Below, in pieces: positions 51,488 to 61,825 of a DNA stretch of 64,000 nt; the first letter of the stretch is position 1; each line of letters starts with the position of its first letter. The position numbers and the translations under genes are program-made. Source of the stretch: Achromobacter marplatensis (lineage in GTDB: Bacteria; Pseudomonadota; Gammaproteobacteria; Burkholderiales; Burkholderiaceae_B); contig NZ_NJIG01000008.1 in the NCBI RefSeq assembly GCF_002209535.1, positions 62,001 to 126,000 of the forward strand. The letters run 5' to 3'. Below the pieces are notes generated by a model. The model saw only the letters and a list, made by a program, of their open reading frames with translations. It was not told where the DNA came from and did no database searches.

Positions 51488-51512
51488 CGTGTAATTTTGC
51501 GTAAGTTACACG
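51488..51512. promoter_or_regulatory. Inverted repeat between cspA and clpS
   Basis: CGTGTAA (51488-51494) and TTACACG (51506-51512) are perfect 7-bp arms with 11-bp spacing, in an AT-rich patch 36-60 bp before the clpS start. Arm and spacer sizes suit a dimeric regulator. None is identified. Confidence 0.45.
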
Positions 51513-51547
51513 TTAGGCGTCCCCAGTTTAAATAGAATAGCCGCCCT

Positions 51548-51862
51548 ATGAGTTCTACCTTGGATACCCAGCATGATTTGGCCGTCGAGAAGGCACCGGC
51601 ACGCGCCGCACCGCCTCCGATGTACCAGGTCCTGTTGCTCAATGACGACTACACGCCGATGGAGTTCGTCGTGAAAGTCCTGCAAAAATTCTTCAATAAG
51701 AACCACGAAGAGGCAACGCGGATCATGCTTCAGGTGCATCACGAAGGGCGTGGGGTTTGCGGGGTGTATCCCCGTGACCTCGCGGCGACGCGCATTGCCC
51801 AGGTCGGGCAGTATGCGCGGGCGCGTCAGCACCCGCTGCAGTGTGTGATGGAACCGGTCTAA
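51548..51862 (+). CDS. clpS: ATP-dependent protease adaptor ClpS
   Basis: 104 aa. The flexible N-tail (1-24) delivers substrates to ClpA; the core has [21 protein letters not shown] (NDDYTPM motif, with Asp and Met of the N-degron pocket), [16 protein letters not shown] (His and the GxGVC loop) and [13 protein letters not shown]. It selects proteins with N-terminal Leu, Phe, Tyr or Trp. Its usual neighbour clpA is 7.6 kb downstream, after the macroglobulin and PBP1C genes. Confidence 0.97.
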   Translation: MSSTLDTQHDLAVEKAPARAAPPPMYQVLLLNDDYTPMEFVVKVLQKFFNKNHEEATRIMLQVHHEGRGVCGVYPRDLAATRIAQVGQYARARQHPLQCVMEPV

Positions 51863-51874
51863 TAACCAAGAGAA

Positions 51875-51896
51875 GACGCCGCCAGCGATGGCGGCG
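51875..51896 (+). terminator. Weak terminator after clpS
   Basis: ACGCCGCC and GGCGGCGT pair around AGCGAT, 13 bp after the clpS stop, with only a few T after it. It may separate clpS from the macroglobulin gene. Confidence 0.55.
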
Positions 51897-52015
51897 TTGT
51901 GCTGTCCGTCATTTGCAGGAAAGTAGTATCCGCGTACCGGGAAGCACGCGGACAAGTTGGTCGGCAGCTCCGCCGCAAAGGAGCATTGAATTTGAGTAAG
52001 GCGGAGGGGTTTGCC

Positions 52016-55000
52016 GTGAGTGGAAAGATCAGCAAGACATGGCTGGCGGTAGCCGGCGTTGTGGTTTTGGCAGGGGCCATCGGCGCGGGCTGGTGGATGG
52101 GCAAGGACCGCCAAGCGGCCACGCCTTCCCCCGTACCCGCCGCAACCTCTCCGGCGGCGAATACGCCAGCTGCGGCTTCCGGCGACGGCAAACCGGCGCT
52201 GCCGGCCAGCGCGGTGGTCGGGGCGGCTGACCCCTTCGCGGCGCTGACCTGCCAGCCGCGTCAATATAACGACACGCTGTCGCTCTCCGTCACGTTCACG
52301 CAACCCGTGGACGGCAAGGCAAACCTGGATAGCTTCCTCCAGGTGACCGACATCGGCTCCACGTCCGGCAAGGACGACCAGGACAGCGAATCCGCCGCGT
52401 CCCCGAACGACCAGCCGGCTTCCGTGAAGCCGGGCGACGCCGCGCCCAAGGGCAAGATCGTCAAGGGCAACTGGGTCGTGGGCGAGAATCCGCGGATGGT
52501 GTATTTCCCGTACATCCAGCCGCAGCGCAAGTATGCAATCACGGTGCGTTCGGGTCTGCCCGGCGTGGGCGACAAGGTCGTGCTGGCCGAATCGTCGAAC
52601 TGCGAGGTCGATACCCAGGCCATGCCGCCGTCGTTCTACTTCGCCAGCCGCGGGGTCGTGCTGCCGGCCGGTCAGAATGGCGGCCTGCCCGTGGCGACGG
52701 TCAATGTGTCCGAAGTGGACGTGCAGTTCCTGCGCGTGGCCCCGGACCGTGTGCCGGAGCTGTTCGAAACCGTCCTGGGCATCGGCCGCAACACCGCTGC
52801 CGAGTCCAACGATGAAGAAGGCGGCTACGACGAAGAAGACGGTTGGCGCTATTCGGACAACCGCAGCCTGAAGGGCTCGGTCAGCAACTGGGACCTGGAC
52901 CGCCTGAATTCGCTGACGACCAGCGTCTATCAAGGCCGTTTCCTCACTGACGACAAGCCCAACCGCCGCCATGTGACGTTCCTGCCTGTCGAAGGCGTGA
53001 AGGAACTGCAAGAGCCCGGCATCTACATCGCGGTCATGAGCCAGCCCGGCCGTTTCCGCTACGAATACCAGGTCACGTATTTCTACGTGAGCGACATCGG
53101 CCTGCATGCGCGCCGCTACAGCGACCGCATCGAAGCCTATTCCGTGTCGTTGAAGACGGGCCAGGCCATTTCGGGCGCCACGTTTGAATTGGTGGACGGC
53201 GCCGGCAAGTCGCTGGCCAAGGCCGCCGCCGATTCGCAGGGCCATGTCCGTTTCGAAGGCAGCTTCACGAATGCGCGCGTCATTCGCGCATCGCGCGACA
53301 AGGAAATGACCGTTCTGGCGCTGGCCGAGCCCGCGCTGGACTTGTCGGAATTCGACACGGGCGGCCATACCTCGCGCCCGAACAACCTGTTCGTCTACGC
53401 GGGCCGCAATCTGTACCGCCCCGGCGAAACGTTCAACGTGTCGGTGCTGCCGCGCGACCTGGACGGCCGCGTGCTGACCCCGGCGCCGCTCACTGCTACG
53501 ATCAAGCGTCCTGACGGCCGCGTGGTGCAGACCACCTTGTGGCAGCCCAAGAAAGATCTGGTGGGTTACGTCGAGCGTTCGATCGAGCTGCCGCTGGATG
53601 CGCAGACCGGTTCGTGGCTGCTCGAGCTGAGGGTGGATCCCGCTTCGCGCGCGCCGGACGCGTCGTGGAAGTTCCAGGTCGAGGAATTCCTGCCCGAGCG
53701 CATGAAGATGGCGCTGACCTCTGAACAGGAAGTGCTGTCGGTCGGCGACGACCTGACCGTCGACGTGCAGGGCGACTACCTGTATGGGGCGCCGGCCGCC
53801 GGCAATCGGCTGCTGTCGACCTTCCAGGTCAAGCGCGACCGCTTTGCGTTGGCCCAGCAATGGCCGGGCTTCATTTTCGGTGACGTGGCTGACGATTCGC
53901 GCCGCTCGTTCGGCGAACTGCCGGAAGCGGCGCTGGACGACAAGGGCTATGCGCAGCTGGAAGTCCCCTCCAGCACCGCCGGCACGCATTCGCCCATGAA
54001 GCTGCGGGTATCGGCCAGCCTGCTGGAATCCGGCGGCCGTCCGGTGGTGCGTTCCATCGAACGCAGCGTCTGGCCCGCCGACAAGCTGATCGGCGTGCGT
54101 CCGCAATTCGACAGTGACGTGGCCCGCGAAGGCGCGCCCGCCACGTTTGAAGTGATCCGCGCAAACGCGCAAGGCAAGCTCGAACCGCTGGCCCAGGCCC
54201 AGATGCGCCTGTTCCGCGAAGAGCGGCAGTACTACTGGCGTTTCGATGACCAGCGCGGCTGGAACAGCGGCTATACCGAAACCGACGAACTGCTCGATTC
54301 GCGCGAGATCGCGCTGACCGACCGCACCCAACTGACCGTGCCGGTCAAGTGGGGCCGTTATCGCCTGGAACTGACCGACCCGGAAACGGGCGAGACGATG
54401 CGTTACCGCTTCTATGCGGGCTGGAACGCGCAGGACGCCGATGCGATGGGCAACCGTCCGGACCGCGTCCAGATGAAGCTTGAAGGCGTGCCGGCCAAGC
54501 CGGGCGACACCGTCAAAGTGACGCTGACCCCGCCGCATGACGGCCAGGCCCTGGTGACGGTCGAAGGCGACCGCATGCTGTGGTCCACGTGGGTTGCCGT
54601 GAAGGCGACGGGCACCCAAGTCGAAATCCCCATCAGCAAGGACTGGAAGCGTCACGATCTGTACGTGGCTGCCGCCGTATTCCGTCCGGGCAGCGAAGGC
54701 GACCGCGTGACCCCGGCGCGTGCGCTGGGCCTGGCGTTCCTGCCGATCGCCAGCGCCGACCGCAAGCTGGACGTCAAGCTGACCGCGCCGCCCAAGGCCG
54801 TGCCGGAAAACAAGACGACCGTGCGCGTCAAGGTGGACGGCGCCCAGGGCAAGCAGGCCACGGTGACCCTGTCGGCCGTGGACGTCGGGATCCTGAACAT
54901 CAACCAATACGCCACGCCCGATCCGCTGGACTTCTTCTTCGGCAAGCACCGTTACGCGCCCGAATTGCTGGACATGTACGGCAAGCTGATCGAAAAGATG

Positions 55001-57241
55001 GACGGCACCAAGGGCAAGCTGAAGTGGGGCGGTGACGCCGCCATGCGCGGCGACAGCAAGAGCCTGCCGAAGAAGGTCAAGCTGGTCGACCTGTTCTCGG
55101 GCCCGGTAACGCTGAACGCGCAAGGCGAAGCGGACATTCCGCTGGACCTGCCTGATTTCAACGGCACGCTGCGTCTGATGGCCGTGGCCTTCACGGCCGA
55201 CAACTACGGCAGCACCGACACCGAAATGGTGGTGGCGGCGCCGATCGTGGCTGAACTGAACACCCCGCGTTTCATCACCCCGGGCGACCAGGCGGCGATT
55301 GCGCTGGACGTGACCAACCTGAGCGGCGCCGAACAGAAGATCACGGTCAAGCTGGAAGCGCTGGACCCCCTGGCGATTCCGGATGGCGTGCGCACGTTGA
55401 CGCTGAAGGATAAGCAACGCACGACCCTGCGCTTTAACGCTACCACCACCGGCTCGTACGGTTTGGGCCTGATGCGCCTGACCGTCGACGGCCAGGGGGG
55501 CGGCAAGCCGGTGCACATCGTGCGCGAATCCGTCTTGCAGGTGCAGCCGGCCTATGCGGGCGAACGCCAGGTGCGCCGCCTGCGCCTGAACCCGGGCGAG
55601 TCGAACACGCCGCAGGCGTCGTGGGTGTCTTCGTACTATCCGGATTCGGCCTTGATCAGCATGACGGTGTCGAACCGTCCGCCGTTCAACGTCAACCGCC
55701 TGGTCGAAGGCCTGCTTGCCTATCCGTACGGCTGCACCGAGCAGACCATCAGCCGTGCCTTGCCGTGGGTGCTGATCGACGAAGACGTCGCCAAGCAGTT
55801 CGGCCTGAAGCCGCGCTCGCAGACGGAGCGCGCCACCCAGGTCTCGGGCGCGATCGCCCGCCTGTCGGGCATGCGCAACGCCGTGGGTTCCTACAACCTG
55901 TGGAGCGGTTCGACATCCCGCGACGTCTGGCTGACGGCTTATGCCGTGGGCTTCCTGCAAGATGCACGCGACAAGGGCTTCGAAGTGCCGGAAGCCACGT
56001 TGGACCGTTCGCGCCAGTGGCTGCTGGAGCAAGTGCAGCAGACGTCGAACAGCTTCGGCACCTGGTCCGTGAACTTGCGCCGCAACGTCGAGGCAGGCCG
56101 CATCGATGGCAATGACGCCAACATCCTGCGTGAAGACCATCGCCGTTTCGCCGGCCTGGCGACTGCAGTGCTGGCGTTGGCCCGCGACAAGAAGGCGCCG
56201 TTGTCGACGGTCCGCCAGCTGTTCGACAACTACCAGGAGCGCGCGCGTTCGCCGCTGCCGCTGATCCAGCTGGCCGCCGCATTCAAGCTGATGGGCGACG
56301 AAGGGCGCATGAAGTCCGCGCTGGACGCCGCCATGACGCGCGAGTACGGTTTCCCGCGCCGCAACTACAACGCCTATTACGACGAATGGCTGGGCGACTA
56401 TGGCAGCAGCGTGCGTGATTACTCGCTGGCGTATGCGCTGGCCAACCAGTACGGCTTGAAGCACGAGCGCCTGGAAAACCTGCTGACGCAGTTGACCGCC
56501 CGCCTGGGCAACCGCTCGTACCTGTCGACGCAGGAACGGATGTCGCTGTTGCTGGCCGCGCGTGCGATCGGCGGCGACAAGGGCACCCCGTGGGAAGCTT
56601 CGCTGACGGTCAACGGCGCGCACAAGCCGCTGGATGGCGGCAAGAGCGACCAGACGGTGGCGCTGTCGGCCGCCGACCTGGCCAATACGCAGCTGGTCAA
56701 CACCGGTTCGCAATCGCTGTTTGTGGAGTACGACATCCAGGGCAGCCCGACGGTTGCGCCCAAGCCGCGCAATGACGTGATCCAGTTGAAGCGCGGCTGG
56801 TACCGCCCGGACGGCAAGCCGTGGGATGGCGGCACGCTGCAGACCGGTGACATGCTGGTGGTGTGGCTGCAGGCATCGGCCAACCAGAGCATCCCCGATG
56901 CCCTGATCGAGGACCGCGTGCCCGCGGGCTTCGAAGTCGAGAACCTGAACCTGTCGCAAAGCCCCGAGATGCAGGAATGGACGATTGGCGGACGCCGCGT
57001 GGCCGAAGCCATGTCCGATTCCAACATCAAGCATCGCGAGTTCCGCGACGACCGTTACGTGGCCGCCGTGTCTCTCGGCCGCGGCAAGGTGGACGTGTTC
57101 TATCTGGTGCGCGTCGTGACGCCGGGCCGCTTCGCGGTGCCGTCGACGGTGGCCGAGGATATGTACCGTCCGGAAATCCGTGGCGTGGGTGAGCAGTGGA
57201 GCACGGTCGACATCCGCGATCGCGGCGCCAAGCGTCCTTGA
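52016..57241 (+). CDS. Bacterial alpha-2-macroglobulin, thioester type
   Basis: About 1741 aa from a GTG at 52016 (GGAGG 8 bases upstream); a TTG at 51992 is an alternative. One N-terminal membrane helix (TWLAVAGVVVLAGAIGAGWW, about 7-26) anchors it; there is no lipobox Cys, unlike E. coli YfhM. Beta-sandwich MG domains and a bait-like region follow. The thioester GCTEQ has Cys1240 and Gln1243. An all-helical thioester domain and a C-terminal receptor-like domain end the protein. It traps proteases in the periplasm, cross-linking them by the thioester, and works with PBP1C to protect damaged envelope. Acidic inserts (ESNDEEGGYDEED) are unusual. Confidence 0.93.
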   Translation: MSGKISKTWLAVAGVVVLAGAIGAGWWMGKDRQAATPSPVPAATSPAANTPAAASGDGKPALPASAVVGAADPFAALTCQPRQYNDTLSLSVTFTQPVDGKANLDSFLQVTDIGSTSGKDDQDSESAASPNDQPASVKPGDAAPKGKIVKGNWVVGENPRMVYFPYIQPQRKYAITVRSGLPGVGDKVVLAESSNCEVDTQAMPPSFYFASRGVVLPAGQNGGLPVATVNVSEVDVQFLRVAPDRVPELFETVLGIGRNTAAESNDEEGGYDEEDGWRYSDNRSLKGSVSNWDLDRLNSLTTSVYQGRFLTDDKPNRRHVTFLPVEGVKELQEPGIYIAVMSQPGRFRYEYQVTYFYVSDIGLHARRYSDRIEAYSVSLKTGQAISGATFELVDGAGKSLAKAAADSQGHVRFEGSFTNARVIRASRDKEMTVLALAEPALDLSEFDTGGHTSRPNNLFVYAGRNLYRPGETFNVSVLPRDLDGRVLTPAPLTATIKRPDGRVVQTTLWQPKKDLVGYVERSIELPLDAQTGSWLLELRVDPASRAPDASWKFQVEEFLPERMKMALTSEQEVLSVGDDLTVDVQGDYLYGAPAAGNRLLSTFQVKRDRFALAQQWPGFIFGDVADDSRRSFGELPEAALDDKGYAQLEVPSSTAGTHSPMKLRVSASLLESGGRPVVRSIERSVWPADKLIGVRPQFDSDVAREGAPATFEVIRANAQGKLEPLAQAQMRLFREERQYYWRFDDQRGWNSGYTETDELLDSREIALTDRTQLTVPVKWGRYRLELTDPETGETMRYRFYAGWNAQDADAMGNRPDRVQMKLEGVPAKPGDTVKVTLTPPHDGQALVTVEGDRMLWSTWVAVKATGTQVEIPISKDWKRHDLYVAAAVFRPGSEGDRVTPARALGLAFLPIASADRKLDVKLTAPPKAVPENKTTVRVKVDGAQGKQATVTLSAVDVGILNINQYATPDPLDFFFGKHRYAPELLDMYGKLIEKMDGTKGKLKWGGDAAMRGDSKSLPKKVKLVDLFSGPVTLNAQGEADIPLDLPDFNGTLRLMAVAFTADNYGSTDTEMVVAAPIVAELNTPRFITPGDQAAIALDVTNLSGAEQKITVKLEALDPLAIPDGVRTLTLKDKQRTTLRFNATTTGSYGLGLMRLTVDGQGGGKPVHIVRESVLQVQPAYAGERQVRRLRLNPGESNTPQASWVSSYYPDSALISMTVSNRPPFNVNRLVEGLLAYPYGCTEQTISRALPWVLIDEDVAKQFGLKPRSQTERATQVSGAIARLSGMRNAVGSYNLWSGSTSRDVWLTAYAVGFLQDARDKGFEVPEATLDRSRQWLLEQVQQTSNSFGTWSVNLRRNVEAGRIDGNDANILREDHRRFAGLATAVLALARDKKAPLSTVRQLFDNYQERARSPLPLIQLAAAFKLMGDEGRMKSALDAAMTREYGFPRRNYNAYYDEWLGDYGSSVRDYSLAYALANQYGLKHERLENLLTQLTARLGNRSYLSTQERMSLLLAARAIGGDKGTPWEASLTVNGAHKPLDGGKSDQTVALSAADLANTQLVNTGSQSLFVEYDIQGSPTVAPKPRNDVIQLKRGWYRPDGKPWDGGTLQTGDMLVVWLQASANQSIPDALIEDRVPAGFEVENLNLSQSPEMQEWTIGGRRVAEAMSDSNIKHREFRDDRYVAAVSLGRGKVDVFYLVRVVTPGRFAVPSTVAEDMYRPEIRGVGEQWSTVDIRDRGAKRP

Positions 57242-59457
57242 CCGCCGCCGCCACCCCAGCGACGGGCGCCCAGCGCGCCCGTCGCTGGCGGCGGCGCGGC
57301 ATCATCGCGGCCAGCGTGTTGTTTGCGCTGGCCGCGTTGTTATTCGTGCTCGACCGCCTGTATCCGCTTCCCGCCATCGACTCCGGCGGGGCGGCGGTTG
57401 TCGTCGCCGCCGACGGCACGCCGCTGCGCAACTACCCCAGCCGCGACGGCATCTGGCGTTATCCGGTCAAGCCGGATCAGGTGTCGCCCAGCTATCTGGA
57501 TACCTTGCTGACCTATGAGGACCGCTGGTTCTACTGGCACCCCGGGGTGAACCCGGTCGCGCTGGCGCGCGCGGGCTGGCAATGGGCCACCAACCGTCGC
57601 ATCGTGTCGGGCGGGTCCACGTTGACCATGCAGGTCGCACGCCTGATCGATCCGCAACTGGCAGGCAAGCCGTCGCGGTCGATGTCCGCGAAATTGCGCC
57701 AGGCGTGGCGCGCCGTGCAGTTGGAAATGCACTACAGCAAGGACGAAATCCTGTCCTTGTATCTGACGCACGCGCCAATGGGCGGCATTGTGGAAGGCGT
57801 GGAAATGGGGTCGCGCCTGTGGTTGGGCAAGCCTGCCCGCGACCTGAGCCCGGCCGAAGCCGCCATGCTGACCGCCTTGCCCCAGGCGCCGTCGCGCCTG
57901 CGCCCAGACCGCCATCCCGAGGCGGCGCAGACGGCCCGCGACAAGGTGCTGGACCGCATGGCCGAACTGGGCCGGTGGACGCCGGCGGAAGTCGCCGACG
58001 CCAAGATCGAAACCGTGATCGCGCCGCCGTTGCGGGCGCGCTGGCTGGCGCCGCTGGCCGCCCAGCGCCTGTTGCAGGAAGCGGGCGGCAAGTCCGCCAA
58101 GCGCCGGCCGGGCGAGCGCCCGCCTCTGGTTGCTTCCACGCTGGACGCCGACATGCAGGCCGCGGTGGAACGCATGTTGCTGGACCGCGTCGACGGCCTG
58201 CCGCCCAAGGTGTCGATGGCGGTGCTGGTCATGGACAACGATACGCTTGAGGTCAAGGCCTACGCCGGATCCGCCGATTTTTCCGACGATACCCGTTACG
58301 CCCATGTGGATATGGTGCGCGGCGTGCGTTCGCCGGGTTCTACTCTGAAGCCGTTTTTGTATGCGCAGGCGCTGGATGAAGGCCTGATCCATTCCGAAAG
58401 CCTGCTGATCGACGCGCCGATGTCGTTCGGCGGCTACGCGCCGGGTAATTTCCAGGCGGCGTTTTCCGGGCCGATCAGCGTGTCGCAGGCGCTGCAGCGG
58501 TCGTTGAACGTGCCGGCCGTGGACCTGCTGGACCGCGTCGGCCCCGTCAGTTTCGCCTCGGTTATGCTGGCTGGCGGGGTCCGGTTACGTTTGCCGGCCG
58601 GTGCCGAACCGAATTTGAGCTTGATTTTGGGCGGGGGTGGCACCACATTGGAAGAACTGGTCGGCGCTTATCGGGCGTTGGCCCGGGGCGGGATCTCCGG
58701 CCGGCCGCGTTTGGGCGCGGAGCAGCCGCGGATCGAGTCCCGTATGATGAGTGCTGGAGCCGCCTGGATCGTCCGCGATATTCTGGAAGGCGGCGGGCAT
58801 CCCGACCGGCCTTTCTACCAGTCGGGCAGCCCGGCCCGGCGGCTGGCCTGGAAAACCGGGACCAGCTTCGGTTTTCGGGACGCCTGGGCGATCGGGGTGA
58901 CCGACAGATGGACGCTTGGCGTCTGGGTCGGCCGGCCGGACGGGACACCGAACCCCGGGTTTTTCGGGGCGAATGTGGCGGCGCCGCTACTGCAGGACAT
59001 TGTGCAGGCGTTGCCGGAAGGGGTGCAGCAGGTGCGTAGCCGGCCCGAAACGGTGCAGGCGGCAGTTACGTGCTGGCCCTTGGGTTACAGACTGGGCAGC
59101 GTGCCCTCGGGGGAATGCCCCGAACAGCGCGCGGCCTGGCTGCTGAATGATACGGCGCCGCCGTCTTTTGCCGGCTACGCCGACGCCACGCAGGGGCCAT
59201 TGCGCCTGGGTGGCGTGGCCAAGGGATCGGTGCTGCGGCCCGTGCCCGGAAGTCGGCAGGTGGCGCTGGATGTGGATGTGCAGGGCGCTGAAGGCGAAGT
59301 ATGGTGGATGCTTGATGGGCGCGTGGTGAATCACGGCGCGTCGAGTCATCCGTTTAAATTGGTGCTGGCGCAAGACGGCCGGTATACGCTTACCGTCATG
59401 GACACACAAGGCCGTCACGACAGCGTGGTTTTTGAAATCGCTGGCGTTACGCCATGA
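57196..59457 (+). CDS. pbpC: Penicillin-binding protein 1C
   Basis: 753 aa from GTG 57196; a TTG at 57238 that overlaps the macroglobulin stop is an alternative, and neither has a strong ribosome site. Basic cytoplasmic tail, membrane anchor (about 36-52), then a GT51 transglycosylase with Glu108 in EDRWFYWHPGVNP and GGSTLTMQVARL. The transpeptidase has SxxK at Ser382-Lys385, SLN in QRSLNVP, and KTG at 553-555. A C-terminal BiPBP domain (about 660-753) ends it. The pairing with an alpha-2-macroglobulin gene is a recognised module: repair of peptidoglycan plus protease trapping. Confidence 0.95.
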   Translation: MEHGRHPRSRRQASLTAAATPATGAQRARRWRRRGIIAASVLFALAALLFVLDRLYPLPAIDSGGAAVVVAADGTPLRNYPSRDGIWRYPVKPDQVSPSYLDTLLTYEDRWFYWHPGVNPVALARAGWQWATNRRIVSGGSTLTMQVARLIDPQLAGKPSRSMSAKLRQAWRAVQLEMHYSKDEILSLYLTHAPMGGIVEGVEMGSRLWLGKPARDLSPAEAAMLTALPQAPSRLRPDRHPEAAQTARDKVLDRMAELGRWTPAEVADAKIETVIAPPLRARWLAPLAAQRLLQEAGGKSAKRRPGERPPLVASTLDADMQAAVERMLLDRVDGLPPKVSMAVLVMDNDTLEVKAYAGSADFSDDTRYAHVDMVRGVRSPGSTLKPFLYAQALDEGLIHSESLLIDAPMSFGGYAPGNFQAAFSGPISVSQALQRSLNVPAVDLLDRVGPVSFASVMLAGGVRLRLPAGAEPNLSLILGGGGTTLEELVGAYRALARGGISGRPRLGAEQPRIESRMMSAGAAWIVRDILEGGGHPDRPFYQSGSPARRLAWKTGTSFGFRDAWAIGVTDRWTLGVWVGRPDGTPNPGFFGANVAAPLLQDIVQALPEGVQQVRSRPETVQAAVTCWPLGYRLGSVPSGECPEQRAAWLLNDTAPPSFAGYADATQGPLRLGGVAKGSVLRPVPGSRQVALDVDVQGAEGEVWWMLDGRVVNHGASSHPFKLVLAQDGRYTLTVMDTQGRHDSVVFEIAGVTP

Positions 59458-59512
59458 TCGGCATAGAATATGAATCGTGTATTTGACCGCTTCGATGCAA
59501 TACGGAGGAAGC

Positions 59513-61825
59513 GTGATTTCTCAAGAGCTTGAAGTCAGCCTGCATATGGCTTTCGTCGAGGCCCGTTCGGCCCGGCACGAATTTATTACCGTCGAGCATC
59601 TGCTGTTGGCACTGCTCGATAACGCTTCGGCAGTCGAGGTCCTTCGCGCTTGCGCGGCGAACCTGGACGACTTGCGCCGCAACCTGCGCCAGTTCGTCTC
59701 GGAGAACACGCCCGTGATCCCCAGCGGCGCCGAGGTCGACACGCAGCCGACGCTGGGCTTCCAGCGCGTGATCCAGCGCGCGATCATGCATGTTTCCGCA
59801 GGCGGCACCGGCAAGAAGCCGGTCACCGGCGCAAACGTGCTGGTGGCCATTTTCGGCGAAAAGGATTCCCACGCTGTGTATTACCTGCAACAGCAGGGCG
59901 TCACACGGCTGGATGTGGTCAATTTCCTGTCGCATGGCATTACCAAACAGCCCCAGGTGGAGTCCGCCGCCGTGCAGAAAGAGCAGCAGACCAATGGTGA
60001 AGAGCAGGGCGAATCGCGTCAGTCGCCGCTGGATCAGTACGCCACCGACCTGAACGCCGCTGCGCTGGCGGGCCGCATCGATCCCCTGATCGGACGCGAG
60101 CACGAAGTCGAGCGCGTGATCCAGGTGTTGTGCCGCCGCCGCAAGAACAACCCGCTGCTGGTCGGCGAGGCCGGCGTGGGCAAGACCGCCATCGCCGAAG
60201 GCCTGGCCTGGCGCATCACGCGCGGCGAAGTGCCCGAAATCCTGCAGGCCGCCCAGGTCTTTTCGCTGGACATGGGCGCGTTGCTGGCCGGCACCAAGTA
60301 CCGCGGCGATTTCGAACAGCGTCTGAAGGGCGTGCTCAAGCAGATCCGCGGCAACCCCGATGCGATCCTGTTCATCGACGAAATCCATACGCTGATCGGC
60401 GCCGGTTCGGCCTCGGGCGGCACGCTGGACGCGTCCAACCTGTTGAAGCCCGCTTTGTCATCCGGGCAGCTCAAGTGCATTGGCGCCACCACGTATACGG
60501 AATATCGCGGCGTGTTCGAAAAGGACCACGCGCTGTCGCGCCGGTTCCAGAAGATTGACGTGCCCGAACCCAGCGTCGAGCAGACCGTGCAGATCCTGCG
60601 CGGGTTGAAGAGCCGCTTCGAAGAACACCACAGCGTGCGCTATTCGGCTGCCGCCCTGTCGGCCGCCGCCGAGCTGTCCGCGCGCTTCATCAATGACCGT
60701 CATCTGCCCGACAAGGCCATCGACGTGATCGACGAGGCCGGCGCCGCACAGCGCCTGCTGCCGCGTTCGCGCCAGAAGAAGGTGATCGGCAAGGTGGACA
60801 TCGAGAACATCGTCTCCAAGATCGCCCGTATTCCGCCGCAATCCGTCTCCAACGACGACCGCAGCAAGCTGGCGACGCTGGACCGCGACCTGAAGACGGT
60901 CGTGTTCGGCCAGGACGGCGCCATCGATGCGCTGGCTGCCGCCATCAAGATGGCGCGCTCGGGCCTGGGCAAACCGGAAAAGCCGATCGGCGCATTCCTG
61001 CTGTCGGGTCCCACGGGCGTGGGCAAGACCGAAGTGGCACGCCAACTGGCGTTCACGCTGGGTGTCGAGCTGCTGCGTTTCGACATGTCGGAATACATGG
61101 AACGCCATGCGGTGTCGCGCCTGATCGGTGCGCCGCCGGGATACGTGGGGTTCGACCAGGGCGGCCTCTTGACCGAAGCCATCACGAAGCAGCCGCATTG
61201 CGTGCTGCTGCTGGATGAAATCGAAAAGGCGCATCCGGATGTGTTCAACATCCTGCTGCAGGTCATGGATCACGGCACGCTGACCGACAACAACGGCCGC
61301 AAGGCGGACTTCCGCAACGTCATCCTGATCATGACGACGAATGCGGGCGCCGAAACCTTGAATCGCCCGTCGATCGGGTTTGCCAATTCGCGGATGCTGG
61401 GCGACGAAATGGCGGAAATTCGCCGCATGTTCACGCCGGAATTCCGCAACCGCCTTGATGCGATCATTCCGTTTGCCGCGTTGGACCGCGAGGTCATCCT
61501 GCGCGTGGTGGACAAGTTCCTCATGCAACTGGAAGACCAGCTGCATGAGCGCCGCGTGGAAGCCGTGTTCACCACGAAACTGCGCGAACACCTTGCCAAG
61601 GAGGGGTTCGATCCGCTCATGGGCGCACGTCCCATGCAACGTCTCATCCAGGACACCATCCGCCGCGCGCTGGCCGACGAACTGCTGTTCGGCAAGCTGG
61701 TCGACGGGGGTTCGGTCACGGTCGACCTGGACGATGCGGGCAAGGTGACGCTGGACTTCGACGACAGCGGCAAGCCGCCTTCGTCGGATGCGCCGGACAA
61801 GCAGGAAGTCGAACTGATCGATTGA
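59513..61825 (+). CDS. clpA: ATP-dependent Clp protease ATP-binding subunit ClpA
   Basis: 770 aa from a GTG at 59513 with GGAGG 4-5 bases upstream. The N-domain ([34 protein letters not shown]) binds ClpS. AAA module 1 has Walker A GEAGVGKT at 218-225 and Walker B LFIDEIHT; module 2 has GPTGVGKT at 499-506 and [11 protein letters not shown]. An IGL-type ClpP-binding loop would lie near IGFANSR. It unfolds N-degron and other substrates for ClpP. It overlaps pqiA by one base. Confidence 0.97.
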   Translation: MISQELEVSLHMAFVEARSARHEFITVEHLLLALLDNASAVEVLRACAANLDDLRRNLRQFVSENTPVIPSGAEVDTQPTLGFQRVIQRAIMHVSAGGTGKKPVTGANVLVAIFGEKDSHAVYYLQQQGVTRLDVVNFLSHGITKQPQVESAAVQKEQQTNGEEQGESRQSPLDQYATDLNAAALAGRIDPLIGREHEVERVIQVLCRRRKNNPLLVGEAGVGKTAIAEGLAWRITRGEVPEILQAAQVFSLDMGALLAGTKYRGDFEQRLKGVLKQIRGNPDAILFIDEIHTLIGAGSASGGTLDASNLLKPALSSGQLKCIGATTYTEYRGVFEKDHALSRRFQKIDVPEPSVEQTVQILRGLKSRFEEHHSVRYSAAALSAAAELSARFINDRHLPDKAIDVIDEAGAAQRLLPRSRQKKVIGKVDIENIVSKIARIPPQSVSNDDRSKLATLDRDLKTVVFGQDGAIDALAAAIKMARSGLGKPEKPIGAFLLSGPTGVGKTEVARQLAFTLGVELLRFDMSEYMERHAVSRLIGAPPGYVGFDQGGLLTEAITKQPHCVLLLDEIEKAHPDVFNILLQVMDHGTLTDNNGRKADFRNVILIMTTNAGAETLNRPSIGFANSRMLGDEMAEIRRMFTPEFRNRLDAIIPFAALDREVILRVVDKFLMQLEDQLHERRVEAVFTTKLREHLAKEGFDPLMGARPMQRLIQDTIRRALADELLFGKLVDGGSVTVDLDDAGKVTLDFDDSGKPPSSDAPDKQEVELID

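Noticed and set aside
51506-57034. 1842-codon open frame on the minus strand opposite the macroglobulin gene
   Set aside because: It mirrors the whole plus-strand gene, has a His/Gln/Arg-rich composition typical of GC-rich antisense shadow, and shows no domain or ribosome site.
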